A stretch of DNA of 64,000 bases from Rhodospirillales bacterium (GTDB taxonomy: Bacteria; Pseudomonadota; Alphaproteobacteria; Rhodospirillales; Defluviicoccaceae). Within the stretch, counting starts at the first letter, position 1. Each line of letters begins with the position of its first letter. This document shows positions 47,701 through 58,014 of the stretch, in pieces. The notes under the pieces are model-generated. The model was not told the DNA's origin. It saw only the letters and a program-made list of their open reading frames with translations, and did no database searches. Made by a program: the position numbers and the translations under genes. Location of the stretch: the NCBI GenBank assembly GCA_016710335.1, contig JADJXQ010000004.1, forward strand, positions 380,637-444,636, given 5' to 3'.

Positions 47701-48273
47701 ATTTGCCGCCGCCGCCTTGAGGCGCAACTCCGCTTCATGACGGCGTGAGTGCAGGCCGGTGATGCCGGCAGCTTCCTCGAGCAGAATACGGCGTTCCTTG
47801 GGCTTGGCGGCGATCAGCATGCCGACCTGCCCCTGGCTCAGAAGGGCCGTCGAGCGCGCCCCGGTAGCGGCGTCGGCGAACAGCAACTGCACATCGCGGG
47901 CGCGCATCTCCTTGCCGTTGACGCGGTAGGTGGAGCCGGAGCCGCGATCGATGCGGCGGCTCACTTCCAGCATGTCGAAGCCGTCGAAGGGCGGCGCGGC
48001 GGTGTGGCGGGAGTTGTCCAGTTCGATCAGCACCTCCGCGACATTGCGCGACGGCCGGCTGGCGGTGCCGCCGAAGATCACGTCGTCCATCTCGCCGCCG
48101 CGCATGCGCTTGGCGGAGGTCTCGCCCATGACCCAGCGCAACGCCTCGACGAGATTGGACTTGCCGCAGCCGTTGGGGCCGACGATGCCGGTCGTCCCCG
48201 CTTCGATGACTACGTCGGTGGCCTCCACGAACGACTTGAAGCCGGCGAGGCGGAGCCTGGAGAAGGTCAGCAA
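44800..48273 (-). CDS. smc: Chromosome segregation protein SMC
   Basis: This 1157-residue condensin ATPase has Walker A GPNGCGKSNLVEALRWVMGE near residue 33. A long coiled coil of Ala/Glu/Arg heptads has a hinge around 510-620 (LLDLLAATPETAAALAAALGDELLA ... VSRDGAMWRWDGYAV). The returning coil is followed by the C-terminal signature LLSGGEQALATLALVFAVFLTNPAPICVLDEVDAPLDDNNV. The Ala-rich coil generates very long antisense frames that are not genes. It follows the DsbA-like gene at 55 bp on the same strand. Confidence 0.95.
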   Translation of the reverse strand: MLTFSRLRLAGFKSFVEATDVVIEAGTTGIVGPNGCGKSNLVEALRWVMGETSAKRMRGGEMDDVIFGGTASRPSRNVAEVLIELDNSRHTAAPPFDGFDMLEVSRRIDRGSGSTYRVNGKEMRARDVQLLFADAATGARSTALLSQGQVGMLIAAKPKERRILLEEAAGITGLHSRRHEAELRLKAAAANLERVEDVLAALKTQIQSLEKQARQAARFRNVSERIRQTEATLYAVRWRAVAAAVAAAALQKSEAGAAVVDLTAKATAAAARQAEAAAGLPELRRAQVETAAALQRLTLARDTLDAEERRARGDAAACRSSLEQIGADNKHETALLSDAEQALAMLVHDKLRIEARCVGEDQAKSEAQAALAAATDKVTALDARATALTGAVAAAEASRAALARAVADHDRRLQRLAGRAREVDAQQRALAAETADAAQVAEVEAELAHARQRRDQARAGLEAAEQHRAATAERAAVRLADQRKAETAAARLEAEADALAGLLATGASDDARPLLDLLAATPETAAALAAALGDELLATDQETAAERWRTLDALPAAPQLPEGARPLDGGIGVPEALRRRLALIGVVDGDTAGHALQPRLQPGQRLVSRDGAMWRWDGYAVSAAASASTQRLERRVRLQHVKDTLAAAQAELRSAAAAAAEAKIDADAAVAAERQARAVRQAAEAAHDTARDAAAKLQKRLAQSDSRRSALAEAVAAVESERAEAAAARAGAEAEFNALEDPAAARAHLADLREKLNAARTRQTEARTARDAVAREAEGRRRRLETIARETQSWTARQETARKQFEVLRARQKETEQRLHELVGVPEAIARKRAELLTLIEAADRSRREAADALIAAETEQAAADKGLRAAEAALAEARETRVRAEAAAEQAEQARRELAARIVETLQVPPDRLPPVPEGAEASAAATSGTGENGLERQLERLRREREIIGPVNLRAEQEAQELTGRIDMLAAERDDLERAITKLRRGIAELDREGRERLLASFEDVDRHFRQLFGRLFAGGRAHLTLTESDDPLEAGLEIMASPPGKRLQVLSLLSGGEQALATLALVFAVFLTNPAPICVLDEVDAPLDDNNVDRFCTLVDDIARDSGTRFLIITHHRLTMARMDRLYGVTMSEQGVSQLVSVDLRQAEAMRESA

Positions 48274-48327
48274 CGGCAGGGTCCGCGGCTCACGGCGCGT
48301 AGCCCGTCATCAGGGAAATCGCCGGCA

Positions 48328-48993
48328 TCAGTCCGCCACCCCGCGCCCGGCGGCGCCGGAAGCCCCAGAGGCCTCCAGAGCCGCGTCGATACGTTGCTGC
48401 ATCGTCGCGAAGTCGACGGCGCCGGTGATCTTGTCGCCGTTGACCAGAAAAGTCGGGGTCGAGTCGATGTCGTACTCCTCCGCCGCCTCCTGGGCTGCGC
48501 TGCGGATGCCGTCCAGAAGTTCCTGGTCGGCGAGACAGGCGTCGAACGTCTCCTTCGACATGCCGGCGAGGCGGGACAGCTTCTCCAGGTCCTGGACGGG
48601 ACTGCGGCTGCCGGCCCACCGGGCTTGATTGGCGAACAGCGTCTCCATGAAGCCGAAATAGCGTTCCCGATCCACACAGCGACTCAGCATCGCCGCCGCC
48701 ATCGCCAGGTTGTCGAGCGGAAAGTCATGGTAGACGTACCGGACCTTTCCCGGCGTCACGTAGGCGTCCTTGATCTTCGGCAGGGTCTCGGAGTGGAAGC
48801 TTGCGCAGTGCGGACAAGTCAGCGAGGAAAACTCGACGAGGGTCACCGGCGCGTCGTCGCGGCCCAGCGAGCGCGGCGTGAGCCGGTCATCGAGGCCGAT
48901 GGTTTTGTCAGGCGTCTCGGCGGCCGCGACGGTAGCGAACCCGCCGCACGCGATGACCGCAGCGAACATGAGAGAGCCGAACAACCGTACCAT
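48328..48993 (-). CDS. DsbA-family thiol:disulfide oxidoreductase
   Basis: This 221-residue exported protein has a signal peptide MVRLFGSLMFAAVIACGGFATVAAA. A thioredoxin fold with a helical insert follows. The active site is CPHC in VTLVEFSSLTCPHCASFHSE (about residue 65) and the cis-Pro is in DIDSTPTFLVNG. It belongs to the DSBA/BdbD group common in alphaproteobacteria. The frame is open well upstream through dciA in another frame; the ATG at 48993 begins the signal peptide. Together with dciA and smc it forms a gene string seen in related genomes. Confidence 0.88.
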   Translation of the reverse strand: MVRLFGSLMFAAVIACGGFATVAAAETPDKTIGLDDRLTPRSLGRDDAPVTLVEFSSLTCPHCASFHSETLPKIKDAYVTPGKVRYVYHDFPLDNLAMAAAMLSRCVDRERYFGFMETLFANQARWAGSRSPVQDLEKLSRLAGMSKETFDACLADQELLDGIRSAAQEAAEEYDIDSTPTFLVNGDKITGAVDFATMQQRIDAALEASGASGAAGRGVAD

Positions 48994-49100
48994 CTGCCGC
49001 ACGCCGGCCTCCTGATCTACTACATGTGGGAGGAGTCTATGGATCGCCCGCCACTTCGACAAGCGCCGGTCGCGATAGATGCCGGCATCGTCCGTGGCGG

Positions 49101-49613
49101 CTACGCGTCCGGCTCCGAGTTCGGACGCCGCTGCCGCGTGCCCGCGAACACCGAACGCCCCAGGGAATCCAAGGCCCGCTTGAGTTCGCCGTCCTCGATG
49201 CCGGTGAGTAGAGCGGCGAGTTGTTGCTCCTCGTCTCTGTCGAGCGGTCGCTCTTCTTCGGCCACGGGATGCGTCCGCTGCGGCACGGGAGCGTGAACGA
49301 ATTGCAAACGCTGGATCGCCTCGTAGCCGAAATAGCCGTTGATTCGCTGCAGGAGCTGTGGCTGCAGGTGTTGCAGCTCCATCGCCATGCCGCCGTTGGC
49401 GACCCTGAGCCTGAGCGTGCCGCCCGCGCGCCGCTTCGGCGGGAAGGCTACCTGCTCGGGCATGGTGACCGCCGCCAGACGTTCGCCGACGATATTCGGC
49501 CACTCCGTGATAATGGCGCCATCGGCGAAGCCGCGATGGCGGAACACCGGCCGCACCACCCTGCTCGCCGCTTCGGCGATCGCCCTCGGCCCGTTCCAAC
49601 CGCTCTTCTTCAC
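49101..49613 (-). CDS. DUF721 / DciA-family protein
   Basis: This 170-residue protein contains the DUF721 core: RGFADGAIITEWPNIVGERLAAVTMPEQVAFPP, GTLRLRVANGGMAMELQHLQPQLLQRINGYFGYEAIQRLQFVHAP. DciA-like proteins assist loading of the replicative helicase in bacteria lacking DnaC. The C-terminal half is charged and variable. A GTG start at 49613 has AGGGAG upstream and is preferred over more distant starts that run into mutY. It is divergent from mutY with 55 bp between. Confidence 0.75.
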   Translation of the reverse strand: MKKSGWNGPRAIAEAASRVVRPVFRHRGFADGAIITEWPNIVGERLAAVTMPEQVAFPPKRRAGGTLRLRVANGGMAMELQHLQPQLLQRINGYFGYEAIQRLQFVHAPVPQRTHPVAEEERPLDRDEEQQLAALLTGIEDGELKRALDSLGRSVFAGTRQRRPNSEPDA

Positions 49614-49668
49614 CGAGCGCTCCCTGGTCGTGTCGCTGATCGATCGGTCATGGTAGGAAGTCGGGACA

Positions 49669-50766
49669 ATGCGCACAATCGACGTTCCGCGCGAACCGCC
49701 GGCGGCGCCTCTCGACGCTGCTGCACGCCGCCGGTTGCTGGACTGGTACGACCGGCACCGCCGCGACCTGCCGTGGCGGGCGCGACCCGGCGAGCGTCCC
49801 CATCCGTACCGGGTCTGGCTCAGCGAGATCATGTTGCAGCAGACCACGGTGGCAACGGTGCGCGGCTATTTCGGCCTGTTCGTCGCGCGATGGCCGCGGG
49901 TGGAGGACATGGCCGCCGCCGACCTCGACGCCATCCTCGTCGCCTGGCAGGGGCTCGGCTACTACGCCCGCGCCCGCAACCTGCACGCCTGCGCCCGGGT
50001 GGTGACGGAACGTCACGGCGGGCGCTTCCCCGACGCGGAACACGCCTTGCGGCAGCTTCCCGGCATCGGTGACTACACGGCGGCCGCCATCGCCGCCATT
50101 GCCTTCGGGCGGCCGACGGTGCCGGTCGATGGCAACGTGCTCCGCGTCCTCGCCCGCATTCATGCCGTCGGAACGCCGCTGCCGACGGCGCGAACCGTCA
50201 TCGGAGCGTATGCGCGCACCCTGGCGAGCGACGAGCGGCCAGGCGATTTCGCCCAGGCGCTGATGGATCTGGGCGCTGCAGTCTGCACGCCGCGCGCACC
50301 CCGCTGCCTGGCCTGCCCGTGGTCGCATGACTGCAGAGGGTTGCGGCAAGGCCGGCCGGAGGCTTTCCCCGTGGCAGCCCGCCGCATCGCCCGCCCCACC
50401 CGGCACGGCGCCGCGTTCTGGGCCCTGCGGGACGACGGAGCGGTGCTGTTCCGCCGGCGTCCGCCGAACGGGCTGCTCGGCGGCATGATGGAGGTGCCGT
50501 CGACCGCGTGGCGCTCCGATCCCTGGCCGTTCGAGGATGCCATACCCTTCGCGCCGGCGGTGGCGGAGTGGCGGCCGGTGCCGGGCCGCGTCGTCCACGC
50601 CTTCACCCATTTTCGCCTCGAGTTGACGGTGCTGACGGCGCGCGTGACGGCCACCACCGCCGATGGCGATTGGCACCTGCCCGACCGCCTCGATCATCTG
50701 GCGCTGCCGACGCTGATAAAGAAGGTGGTGCGCCATGTGTCGTCAGCCGGCGCCGTCGATGGTTGA
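49669..50766 (+). CDS. mutY: A/G-specific adenine DNA glycosylase
   Basis: MutY removes adenine mispaired with 8-oxoguanine. The 365-residue protein has HPYRVWLSEIMLQQTTVATV with the catalytic Glu, and the helix-hairpin-helix LPGIGDYTAAAIAAIAFGRPTVPVDGNVLRVLAR with the catalytic Asp. The 4Fe-4S loop is CTPRAPRCLACPWSHDC. A C-terminal Nudix-like domain recognises 8-oxoG (GLLGGMMEVPSTAW, HAFTHFRLEL). Its end overlaps the convergent YkgJ gene by 24 bp. Confidence 0.95.
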   Translation: MRTIDVPREPPAAPLDAAARRRLLDWYDRHRRDLPWRARPGERPHPYRVWLSEIMLQQTTVATVRGYFGLFVARWPRVEDMAAADLDAILVAWQGLGYYARARNLHACARVVTERHGGRFPDAEHALRQLPGIGDYTAAAIAAIAFGRPTVPVDGNVLRVLARIHAVGTPLPTARTVIGAYARTLASDERPGDFAQALMDLGAAVCTPRAPRCLACPWSHDCRGLRQGRPEAFPVAARRIARPTRHGAAFWALRDDGAVLFRRRPPNGLLGGMMEVPSTAWRSDPWPFEDAIPFAPAVAEWRPVPGRVVHAFTHFRLELTVLTARVTATTADGDWHLPDRLDHLALPTLIKKVVRHVSSAGAVDG

Positions 50767-51549
50767 CGCCTGATCGTTGGCAGCCCACGCCGCCGGGTGC
50801 ACGGCGGCGTCTGCGAACACGTCCTCGCCGCGGAGCCACCGCGCCTCGGCGTCGTCGGCATCGATGGCGATGCGCAACGCCGCATTGAACTCCAGGATGC
50901 CGGCGCGCAAGCCCACCTTGCTGGCTGCAACGGCCAGGGCGGTGCTCTCCATCATCTTGAGGCGGTGGGGGAAGGCCGGCGCCAGGCGCCGCGCCGGCTC
51001 GCCGTGCATCAGCCGCTCGCACGCGCCGGCGTCCATGGACACCTCGGCCCGGCACGAGAACGGCCGCACCCCGTAAGCCGAGCAGCGTCCGTCGACCAGC
51101 ATCGGGCACGGCATCTCGGGCCCGATGCGCTGGTGTGGTGCGAGCCCGCGCGTGCGGTCGTCGGTCGCCCGGATCCGCGCCACGGCGGCGTCGCGCTGTG
51201 CTCGCGGCCAGGCGCGAACGGCGGCGGCTGCAAGCAGGGCCTCCGGCGCCGACGCCGCAACATAGGCATGGCAGCAGAACGAGCATCCCCGGCGGCAGGC
51301 GAGAGCCTCCGCCCGGAAATGGCGCGCCATGCTGCGGTCGAACGCCCGGTGGGCGGCGTCGGCGGCGTCGCGGGCGCGGCGGGAGTTGCCGGCGTTGGAC
51401 AACACGCCGTGCAGAATTGCGACCTGCGCAGTCAGCCCGGCCCGATCCGGCAGCGGCGCAGAACGCCCCTGACCTGCCGCGGGCGTCGTCGCTTGCCGAC
51501 GATGCTGCGGGACCTTGTCTGCTGCTTTCGGCGCCTTGTGGTCCGCCAT
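50743..51549 (-). CDS. YkgJ-family cysteine cluster protein
   Basis: The 268-residue protein has a disordered Ala/Gln-rich N-terminus. The Cys cluster CRRGCSFCCHAYVAASAPEA (about residue 85) is completed by CPMLVDGRCSAYGVRPFSCR, the pattern of the YkgJ/CxxCxxCC family thought to bind Zn or Fe-S. The function of the family is unknown. It is a single gene, convergent with mutY. Confidence 0.8.
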   Translation of the reverse strand: MADHKAPKAADKVPQHRRQATTPAAGQGRSAPLPDRAGLTAQVAILHGVLSNAGNSRRARDAADAAHRAFDRSMARHFRAEALACRRGCSFCCHAYVAASAPEALLAAAAVRAWPRAQRDAAVARIRATDDRTRGLAPHQRIGPEMPCPMLVDGRCSAYGVRPFSCRAEVSMDAGACERLMHGEPARRLAPAFPHRLKMMESTALAVAASKVGLRAGILEFNAALRIAIDADDAEARWLRGEDVFADAAVHPAAWAANDQASTIDGAG

Positions 51550-51673
51550 GGTCGCTCTTCAAGACCTCGACTGCGGGGCGGCGGCTTGCGGCCGCCATTC
51601 TCGGACGAGCATTCTACCGCGTTCTCGAACGGCGCCAAATGAACACCTCCAAACCCGCCCGTCGAAGATTCCG

Positions 51674-51702
51674 TGATCCGGCGCCCGACTGGCGGCGTAG
51701 GT
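51674..51702 (+). promoter_or_regulatory. Candidate RpoE-type autoregulatory promoter
   Basis: TGATCC at 51674-51679 followed after 18 bases by TAGGT (51698-51702) resembles the alphaproteobacterial RpoE (singlet-oxygen sigma) promoter, TGATCC and TAAGA as I recall it. It is placed about 35 bases ahead of the sigma factor gene, as expected for autoregulation. Confidence 0.5.
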
Positions 51703-51733
51703 CTTCAGTGAATTGCAGCGTCGGAAGGTCGTC

Positions 51734-52390
51734 ATGAATGCCATTGCCTGCGTCGCCCAGTACGAAGGCTGCTTGCCGGGGGTGCTTTATGGTAGACCTG
51801 TTTTCATGCGACGTACGGCACCCAAATTCGGCGAGTCGTTATCGAGCGACGAGTTGAGCGAACTGCTGCATGCGGTTTCGATCGACCGCGACCGCGGCGC
51901 TTTCGCGCGCCTGTTCAGCTACTTCGCGCCGCGGCTGAAGGCATTCGGCCTGCGCCAGGGCGCCGATCTGGCGGCGGCCGAGGAACTGGTGCAGGAAACC
52001 ATGCTGGCGGTGTGGCGGAAGGCCGCCACCTTCGACCGCAACCTTGCGACCCCGACCACGTGGATCTTCACGATCGTGCGCAACAAGCGCATCGACATGT
52101 TCCGCCGGGAAAACCGCGTCGAGGTAGCCGTCGACGAAGACCTTGATGCACCTTCGGACGAGACACCCGCCGACGAACTCTATGGCATGGCACGCTCCGG
52201 CGAGGCGCTGCGGCAGGCGCTGCGCATGCTGCCGGAGGACCAGTTGGCGGTGCTCAAGAAGGCGTTCTTCGAAGACAAGTCGCACAGCGTCATCGCGGCG
52301 GAGATGAAGCTCCCGCTCGGAACGGTCAAGTCTCGCATCCGCCTCGCGCTGGCGCGGTTGCGCTCACACTTGCCGGAGGACCGGCCATGA
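51734..52390 (+). CDS. rpoE: ECF sigma factor, RpoE/ChrR-type
   Basis: This 218-residue ECF sigma has region 2 FARLFSYFAPRLKAFGLRQGADLAAAEELVQETMLAVWRKAATFDRNLATPTTWIFTIVRNKRIDMFRR. Region 4 is MLPEDQLAVLKKAFFEDKSHSVIAAEMKLPLGTVKSRIRLALARLR. The chrR gene overlaps its stop by four bases. By analogy with Rhodobacter it would direct the response to singlet oxygen or organic peroxides. The ATG at 51734 has GGAAGG upstream. A shorter form from 51806 would remove 24 unconserved residues. Confidence 0.88.
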   Translation: MNAIACVAQYEGCLPGVLYGRPVFMRRTAPKFGESLSSDELSELLHAVSIDRDRGAFARLFSYFAPRLKAFGLRQGADLAAAEELVQETMLAVWRKAATFDRNLATPTTWIFTIVRNKRIDMFRRENRVEVAVDEDLDAPSDETPADELYGMARSGEALRQALRMLPEDQLAVLKKAFFEDKSHSVIAAEMKLPLGTVKSRIRLALARLRSHLPEDRP

Positions 52391-53067
52391 TTCGTCATCA
52401 TCCGGCGCCGGAACTGCTCCTGGACTACGCCGTCGGCAGCACGCCGGAGGCCCTCAGCCTCATCGTGGCCTGCCATGCCACCCGGTGCACGCCATGCCGC
52501 GCCGACGTCAACCGGTACGAGGAGATCGGCGCCGCGCTGCTCGAAACACTCGAGCCGGCGCCCGCCGACGAGGCGCTGCTGACGGCGGTCATGGCGAGGC
52601 TGGATGAGCCGCAGGCGCAGGCGCAGGCCGGCCCGCCTGTTCTCGAAAGACAGGCACTCCGTGAGAAAACCGGAGCCAAGGATCGGGTGATCCCGCCGCC
52701 GCTCCGCCCTTATCTCGGCGGATCGGTGGACACGCTGCCGTGGCGGCGGGTAGGGCGATTGTTCCACGAAGCCAGGCTCCCCCTTCCAAGCAAGACAGTA
52801 ATCGCGAAGCTGATGCGTTTCAGCGCCGGCAGCGTCATGCCGGTGCACACCCACCGCGGCCATGAGTACACCATGGTTCTCTCGGGAGCGTACAAGGATG
52901 GGGACGATCGGTTCGTCCCCGGCGACTTCGATGCGCGCGACGCAACCCATCGGCATCAGCCGAAGATCGAAGAGGAAGAGGACTGCCTTGCCCTGGTGGT
53001 CGTCGACGCACCGGTCAAGCTGACCGGCATGTTCGGCCGGCTCCTCAATCCATTCCTCAGGACCTGA
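52387..53067 (+). CDS. chrR: ChrR-family anti-sigma factor
   Basis: This 226-residue zinc anti-sigma protein has an N-terminal anti-sigma domain with IVACHATRCTPCRADVNRYEEIG (His and two Cys for Zn) and a C-terminal cupin domain with GSVMPVHTHRGHEYTMVLSGAYKDGDDRFVPGDF (metal-binding His). In Rhodobacter the anti-sigma domain holds RpoE and the cupin is needed for release by singlet oxygen. The residues needed for both are present. It is coupled to the sigma gene by an ATGA overlap. Confidence 0.9.
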   Translation: MIRHHPAPELLLDYAVGSTPEALSLIVACHATRCTPCRADVNRYEEIGAALLETLEPAPADEALLTAVMARLDEPQAQAQAGPPVLERQALREKTGAKDRVIPPPLRPYLGGSVDTLPWRRVGRLFHEARLPLPSKTVIAKLMRFSAGSVMPVHTHRGHEYTMVLSGAYKDGDDRFVPGDFDARDATHRHQPKIEEEEDCLALVVVDAPVKLTGMFGRLLNPFLRT

Positions 53068-53164
53068 AGCCGGCCGCCTCGCATCAGCCCAGGGCGCAAC
53101 TGCGGAGCGTATTGCGCCGACCCCTTGAATTCCCGCCTCATGCCGCCGAACTCTGATCGGTAGG

Positions 53165-53183
53165 CCCTCCCACCGGGGGAGGG
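53165..53183. promoter_or_regulatory. GC inverted repeat in the copZ leader, candidate CsoR operator
   Basis: CCCTCCC - ACCGG - GGGAGGG forms a 7-bp perfect inverted repeat 22 bases ahead of the copZ start. CsoR proteins bind G-tract inverted repeats of this style, and csoR lies in the same operon. A structural role in the mRNA cannot be excluded. Confidence 0.4.
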
Positions 53184-53204
53184 GTCGGGAAGGGAGAGGG
53201 ACCC

Positions 53205-53405
53205 ATGGTCAAGCTCAAAGTGGACGGTATGACCTGCGAACACTGCGCCGCAGCGGTGAAGAACGCGCTGTCCGGCGTCCCAGGAGTCGTCAAGGTCGTC
53301 GGGGTGAGCCTCGACCGCGGCGAGGCCGTCGTCGAGGGGCAGCCGGACCCGAAGGCCCTGATTGCGGCCGTCGAGGCCGAGGGCTACCGCGCCGAAGCGG
53401 CCTGA
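53205..53405 (+). CDS. copZ: Heavy-metal-associated (HMA) copper chaperone, CopZ-like
   Basis: The 66-residue protein is a single HMA ferredoxin-like domain. The metal site is GMTCEHCAAAVKNAL, and VSLDRGEAVVEGQPDPKALIAAVEAEGYRAE completes the fold. It would bind Cu(I) in the cytoplasm and hand it to CopA, encoded two genes downstream. It lies four bases ahead of csoR. Confidence 0.88.
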   Translation: MVKLKVDGMTCEHCAAAVKNALSGVPGVVKVVGVSLDRGEAVVEGQPDPKALIAAVEAEGYRAEAA

Positions 53406-53409
53406 CCGC

Positions 53410-53700
53410 ATGGCCGAGCGCGGCTGCGCACTCCGGCTCGATGCCGGCACCCGCGACGATGCGGGGCGGCGCCTTCGCACCGTCAAGGGCCACGTCGAAG
53501 GCATCCTCCGCATGCTGGAGGACGAGACGGTCTATTGCGTCGATGTTCTCAAGCAGATCAAGGCGGTGGAGGGCGCCCTTCATAAAGTGGGCGACTTGGT
53601 TCTGCGGAGCCATCTGCATGACCACGTGGTCACCGCCGGGGCCCGCGGCGACAGCGAGCGCATCATCGAGGAATTGATGGAAGTCCTGAAGTATCGCTGA
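53410..53700 (+). CDS. CsoR/FrmR-family metal-sensing repressor
   Basis: This 96-residue all-helical DUF156 repressor contains RRLRTVKGHVEGILRMLEDETVYCVDVLKQIKAVEGALHKVGDLVLRSHLHDHVV. Metal positions read Cys43, His68 and His72, so the second Cys of classic copper CsoR (C-H-C) is replaced by His. Its place between copZ and copA still points to copper control. Nickel or cobalt sensing is the alternative, since a nickel-type transporter lies 2.5 kb downstream. The ATG at 53410 is chosen by family length. Confidence 0.8.
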   Translation: MAERGCALRLDAGTRDDAGRRLRTVKGHVEGILRMLEDETVYCVDVLKQIKAVEGALHKVGDLVLRSHLHDHVVTAGARGDSERIIEELMEVLKYR

Positions 53701-53750
53701 GTTTGGCGCGGCTATCGCGCTGGAGAACTTGGCACAGCGGGCAAACACGA

Positions 53751-56072
<2,322 letters not shown>

Positions 56073-56221
56073 ACGCGCTCACGATCCGCGGCGACCCCGC
56101 GGGCCGGCGCCCCGCCGCCGAACCCAGGCCTTGGCGCGCCGGCACGGGCCAAATGGGGCTTTGCGCCGTGCGCCGTATCGGGCACTGTTCGGCCGGGACT
56201 TATTTGCGGGGACGGGGTGCA

Positions 56222-56956
56222 ATGGAAACCGTAGCGGACGGCGGCTTGGAGATTCTGCTCTTGGGGCTGGTGATCGGCATGAAGCATGCGCTGGAGGCCG
56301 ACCATGTCGCGGCCGTCTCCAGCATCGCCGCCCGAGAGACTTCGATGCGCCGGATCATCACCGACGGCGCCGTATGGGGCGTCGGCCACACCCTCACATT
56401 GATGATCGTCGCCGGCGGCGCCGTGGTGTTCGGTCTCACCATCGGCGGTGCTGTTGCGGAGCGGCTCGAACTGGTGGTTGGCGTCATGCTGGTCGGGCTC
56501 GGCGGGCACGTGGTCTACGCCCTGGCGCGGGAGCGCATCCATTTCCATCGCCACCGTCACGCCGACGGAACGACCCATTTCCACGCCCACTCCCACAAGG
56601 GCGAAACCTCTGCCCATGATGTTGGGCGGCACCATCACGGCCATCCGCGAGGGCTGCCGATCCGCTCGTTGCTTGTCGGCATGATGCACGGCATGGCGGG
56701 ATCGGCGACGCTCATGGTCTTGAGTGCGACCACAGTCAGCTCCGTTCGCCTCGGGCTCGGCTATATCGTGCTGTTCGGGGTCGGCTCGATCTTCGGCATG
56801 GCGGCGCTATCGGCGCTGATCGCGGTGCCCTTGACCTGGTCGGCCCGTGCGCTCACCTGGGCCAACACCGGGCTGCAGGCCGCCATCGGCTCGGCGACGG
56901 TGGTTCTCGGCTGCCTGATCATTGGCGAACACTGGCGGAGCCTGATCGGGAGCTGA
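56222..56956 (+). CDS. Nickel/cobalt transporter-like protein (NiCoT/UreH type)
   Basis: This 244-residue membrane protein has about six helices and the signature GMKHALEADHVAAVSS, the Ni/Co-binding helix of NiCoT permeases. A second motif is VGHTLTLMIVAGG, and a cytoplasmic loop is very rich in His (HFHRHRHADGTTHFHAHSHKG ... GRHHHGH). The length and single His-rich loop resemble UreH/HupE-like forms. Nickel or cobalt transport is likely from the motif; direction is not established. The ATG at 56222 is chosen because the upstream extension is not membrane-like. Confidence 0.8.
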   Translation: METVADGGLEILLLGLVIGMKHALEADHVAAVSSIAARETSMRRIITDGAVWGVGHTLTLMIVAGGAVVFGLTIGGAVAERLELVVGVMLVGLGGHVVYALARERIHFHRHRHADGTTHFHAHSHKGETSAHDVGRHHHGHPRGLPIRSLLVGMMHGMAGSATLMVLSATTVSSVRLGLGYIVLFGVGSIFGMAALSALIAVPLTWSARALTWANTGLQAAIGSATVVLGCLIIGEHWRSLIGS

Positions 56957-56959
56957 GTG

Positions 56960-57469
56960 TCAGGCAGCGGCGGCCGCCTCGCAGCGGGCGAGGTTCGCGA
57001 GCTGGAGGTCGAGGACGGCCTGCAGGTCGCTTCGCAGATCGTCGTCCGCAAGCCGCGGCAGAGACTCGCGCAGCCGGTGCACGGCGTCGCCGCAATCGCG
57101 CCGGAGCCGGGACAGGCCGCCGGCGAACGCCGCATCGTCTCCTGTGCCGATGTCGCCGACCGCGTCCTCCGGGGCTGCGCCCTCCGCTGGTGCGCCCAGG
57201 CGGGCGGCGATCGTCGCCAGGGTGGCGCAACAGCGGGCGCTGTCCCGCGCTACGTCGTGCAGCTGGCTCCGCATTTCCGGCCGCGCGTCGATCGCCTGCC
57301 GGTACATTGCGCCGGATCGAGCCGCGCCGGCCGCTGTCAGTTGCCGCAGCGCCGCCACCAGCGCGCGCACCTCGTCTGCCGAAAGATCGGGTGACTGCCA
57401 CTCCGCCAGTTCATGCATGAAGCACGGCGGCGAAGCGTAGCCGTCCGACACGTTCGGATCTTCATCCAT
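56960..57469 (-). CDS. Uncharacterised helical protein
   Basis: This 169-residue, soluble, mainly alpha-helical protein begins MDEDPNVSDGYASPPCFMHELAEWQ. It has an N-terminal Cys-His and a later Cys pair (DSARCCATLATIAARLG). No family is recognised with confidence; the SPPCFMHEL opening resembles a domain of unknown function seen in other proteobacteria. The ATG at 57469 is one choice; 57526 is also possible. It is convergent with the NiCoT-like gene, 3 bp apart. Confidence 0.6.
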   Translation of the reverse strand: MDEDPNVSDGYASPPCFMHELAEWQSPDLSADEVRALVAALRQLTAAGAARSGAMYRQAIDARPEMRSQLHDVARDSARCCATLATIAARLGAPAEGAAPEDAVGDIGTGDDAAFAGGLSRLRRDCGDAVHRLRESLPRLADDDLRSDLQAVLDLQLANLARCEAAAAA

Positions 57470-57526
57470 CGCGGCCGGTTGAGTCCTTGCCCGGCGTGCG
57501 TCGCGGTCTTGCGAACCCGTGCCCAT

Positions 57527-58014
57527 CGCGCCGTTCCCATTGCCCGTCGTCGAACAACCTAGTTGCTCCCGATCTTAAAGCGGCTCTCCGTCCAGCGCCA
57601 CTCGTCCGTCTTTCTTCGCCGCCTCCGACGTCGTCGCCGCGCCGGCACGCCTTGACGCCGAAGCCGCTCCAGCATATGTTCTTCCTATGTTCAAATCCAC
57701 CTCATCGTCATACCGCCCCCAAGCCCGCGCGAACCCAACGCTGGCGCGATATTCCGAGGATGCATTTCTACCAGGGCGAAATCCTTTTTAATTCAGCGGT
57801 GTAGACCCGGTTTTGCATACATCCGCATACATCGGCATACAGTTTGAGCGCCGAAACGGACACAAACCAAGTGATTTCAACGACATGAGCCTGAACCCGG
57901 CGAGCGGAAGTGTGCACGAAACGATGGAAATCGTGTGGTTTCGCCACGTAGACGGAACCAAGTGCGCGAAAATCTTTTTGGCGTTCACCTCCCCTGGTTG
58001 GGGAACGGCTGCTG
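57527..58014. other. Non-coding stretch with dispersed repeat
   Basis: About 490 bp lack a credible gene. The stretch is AT-richer than the surroundings and holds copy B of the iteron element at 57801-57863. Frames are short and unconserved. Confidence 0.5.
57801..57863. repeat. Dispersed intergenic element with 10-bp iterons, copy B
   Basis: The second copy of the element at 32101-32163 has ACCCGG, then GCATACATCC, GCATACATCG and GCATACA from 57815, then GCGC and AAACGGACACA at matching spacing. About two thirds of the 63 positions agree, with the iterons nearly exact. Confidence 0.75.
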
